DNA of 64,000 nucleotides from Saccharicrinis carchari (GTDB lineage: Bacteria; Bacteroidota; Bacteroidia; Bacteroidales; Marinilabiliaceae). The translations under genes were made by a program, and so were the position numbers. The stretch is taken from the NCBI RefSeq assembly GCF_900182605.1, contig NZ_FXTB01000005.1, positions 124,001 through 188,000 of the forward strand, given 5' to 3'. The notes beneath the pieces were generated by a model. It had not been told where the DNA came from and searched no databases. It worked only from the letters and a program-made list of their open reading frames with translations. Shown one piece after another: positions 63,260 through 64,000 of this stretch (position 1 is the first letter of the stretch; the number at the start of each line of letters is the position of its first letter).

Positions 63260-63333
63260 CTACAATTATTTTTAGGGTATTTATTTTAAAAAATCAGCCA
63301 TCCTGAATTATTTGGTTCAAAACACTATCGCTT

Positions 63334-63939
63334 TTAGTTTTTTAGTGCCATAATACGACTGATATATTTACCTATGATATCAAATTCCAGATTAACAATG
63401 CTACCCGGTTTTAATTGATGAAAGTTGGTGAACTCATGCGTGTAAGGGATGATGGCAACCGAAAACCTATCCTCTTTGCTGTTAACCACCGTAAGACTCA
63501 CACCGTTTACGGTTACCGAACCTTTCTCAACAGTCATGTAACCCTGGGCAGCCTTTTCCTTATTTATTTTATACTGAAATGTGTAATACCAACTTCCGTC
63601 AACTTCCTCTACCTCAATGCACTCCGCTGTTTGATCTACATGCCCCTGAACGATGTGTCCATCCAACCTCCCATTCATCAGCATGCTCCGTTCCAAGTTC
63701 ACTTTATCGCCAATTTTTAAAACACCCAGGTTTGATTTATCAAGTGTTTCCTGTATAGCTGTAACGGTATAAGTACGATCCGTTTTTTCTACCACGGTTA
63801 AACATACCCCATTGTGTGCTATGCTCTGATCTATTTTTAACTCATTCACAAATGAGCACTCCATGGTAATATGAAGGTTACTTTGTTCTTTTTTGAGCCC
63901 TGTTACTACAGCAGCTTCTTCAACAATTCCTGAAAACAT
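63334..63939 (-). CDS. ribE: Riboflavin synthase alpha subunit
   Basis: Dismutates 6,7-dimethyl-8-ribityllumazine to riboflavin. The 201-residue protein has two lumazine-binding repeats: MFSGIVEEAAVV ... VTAIQETL, and DGHIVQGHVDQTAECI ... SVTVNGVSLTVV. The N-terminal MFSGIVE is the family start. It lies 74 bases upstream of the kinase gene on the same strand. Its upstream region is cut by the window edge. Confidence 0.95.
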   Translation of the reverse strand: MFSGIVEEAAVVTGLKKEQSNLHITMECSFVNELKIDQSIAHNGVCLTVVEKTDRTYTVTAIQETLDKSNLGVLKIGDKVNLERSMLMNGRLDGHIVQGHVDQTAECIEVEEVDGSWYYTFQYKINKEKAAQGYMTVEKGSVTVNGVSLTVVNSKEDRFSVAIIPYTHEFTNFHQLKPGSIVNLEFDIIGKYISRIMALKN

Positions 63940-64000
63940 ATCTTTATATTTTTGTAAGCTTAGAGTCTCAAAAATAAAACTATTATTTGAATAATAGGCT

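Overview
The window looks like the chromosome of a Bacteroidota bacterium, probably a Marinilabiliales-type marine or anaerobic-sediment lineage (inference). The evidence is as follows. Promoters fit the Bacteroidota pattern TTTG-N19-21-TAnnTTTG instead of sigma-70 boxes. Shine-Dalgarno sequences are weak. The gene content is also typical: a fused E1 2-oxoacid dehydrogenase, a DUF2723 membrane protein, a caa3 oxidase, TonB, and RluA/HflX housekeeping genes. There is no phage, no CRISPR array and no complete insertion sequence. The only mobile DNA seen is a pair of about 190-bp MITE-like elements in opposite orientation (3134-3323 and 45496-45685).

Region by region. (1) 1.3-6.6 kb: L-fucose uptake and activation (fucI, fucK, fucU, fucP), without a fuculose-phosphate aldolase. 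(2) 6.7-8.4 kb: an AraC and a GntR regulator on the minus strand. (3) 8.6-20.1 kb: a 2-oxoacid dehydrogenase complex (E2, E3, fused E1) under a GntR-type operator, followed by a PHP phosphoesterase, a sorbitol-6-phosphate-dehydrogenase-like SDR, a HAD phosphatase, an L-sorbose-1-phosphate-reductase-like dehydrogenase and a fructose-6-phosphate aldolase, ending at tRNA-Ala. (4) 20.5-26.3 kb: TetR, TolC, HlyD and two ABC-2 permeases, an exporter with no ATPase in the cluster. (5) 26.7-35.6 kb: tonB, hflX, a minus-strand run (two hypotheticals, a TlpA-like thioredoxin, dusB, ogt), tRNA-Gln and a large DUF2723 protein. (6) 35.6-41.1 kb: a his operon (hisG, D, C, a YcxB-like gene, hisB) preceded by a histidine-rich leader peptide and attenuator terminator. 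(7) 41.4-45.5 kb: a CDGSH protein, tRNA-Arg, and a copper nitrite reductase fused to cytochrome c with a SUMF1-like protein and a SCO protein. (8) 45.8-52.4 kb, minus strand: synthesis of 8-amino-Kdo for lipopolysaccharide (kdsA, kdnA, kdnB, kdsB, a kdsC-like gene), with an unusual transaldolase-CBS fusion and a decayed higBA toxin-antitoxin pair. (9) 53-64 kb: hrpB, a SCO-caa3 oxidase-ctaB operon, a TPR histidine kinase and riboflavin synthase.

The strongest candidates for something undescribed are these. First, a transaldolase-fold protein carries a CBS pair that resembles the one in arabinose-5-phosphate isomerase KdsD; it sits beside kdsA where a kdsD would be expected, and several usual transaldolase active-site residues are changed. 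Second, the fucose cluster has no aldolase and is flanked by reductase, dehydrogenase, phosphatase and aldolase genes that could form an alternative route. Third, there is a clear histidine attenuator whose 17-residue leader peptide is too short for routine gene calling. All homology statements here are by eye; no database search was run.
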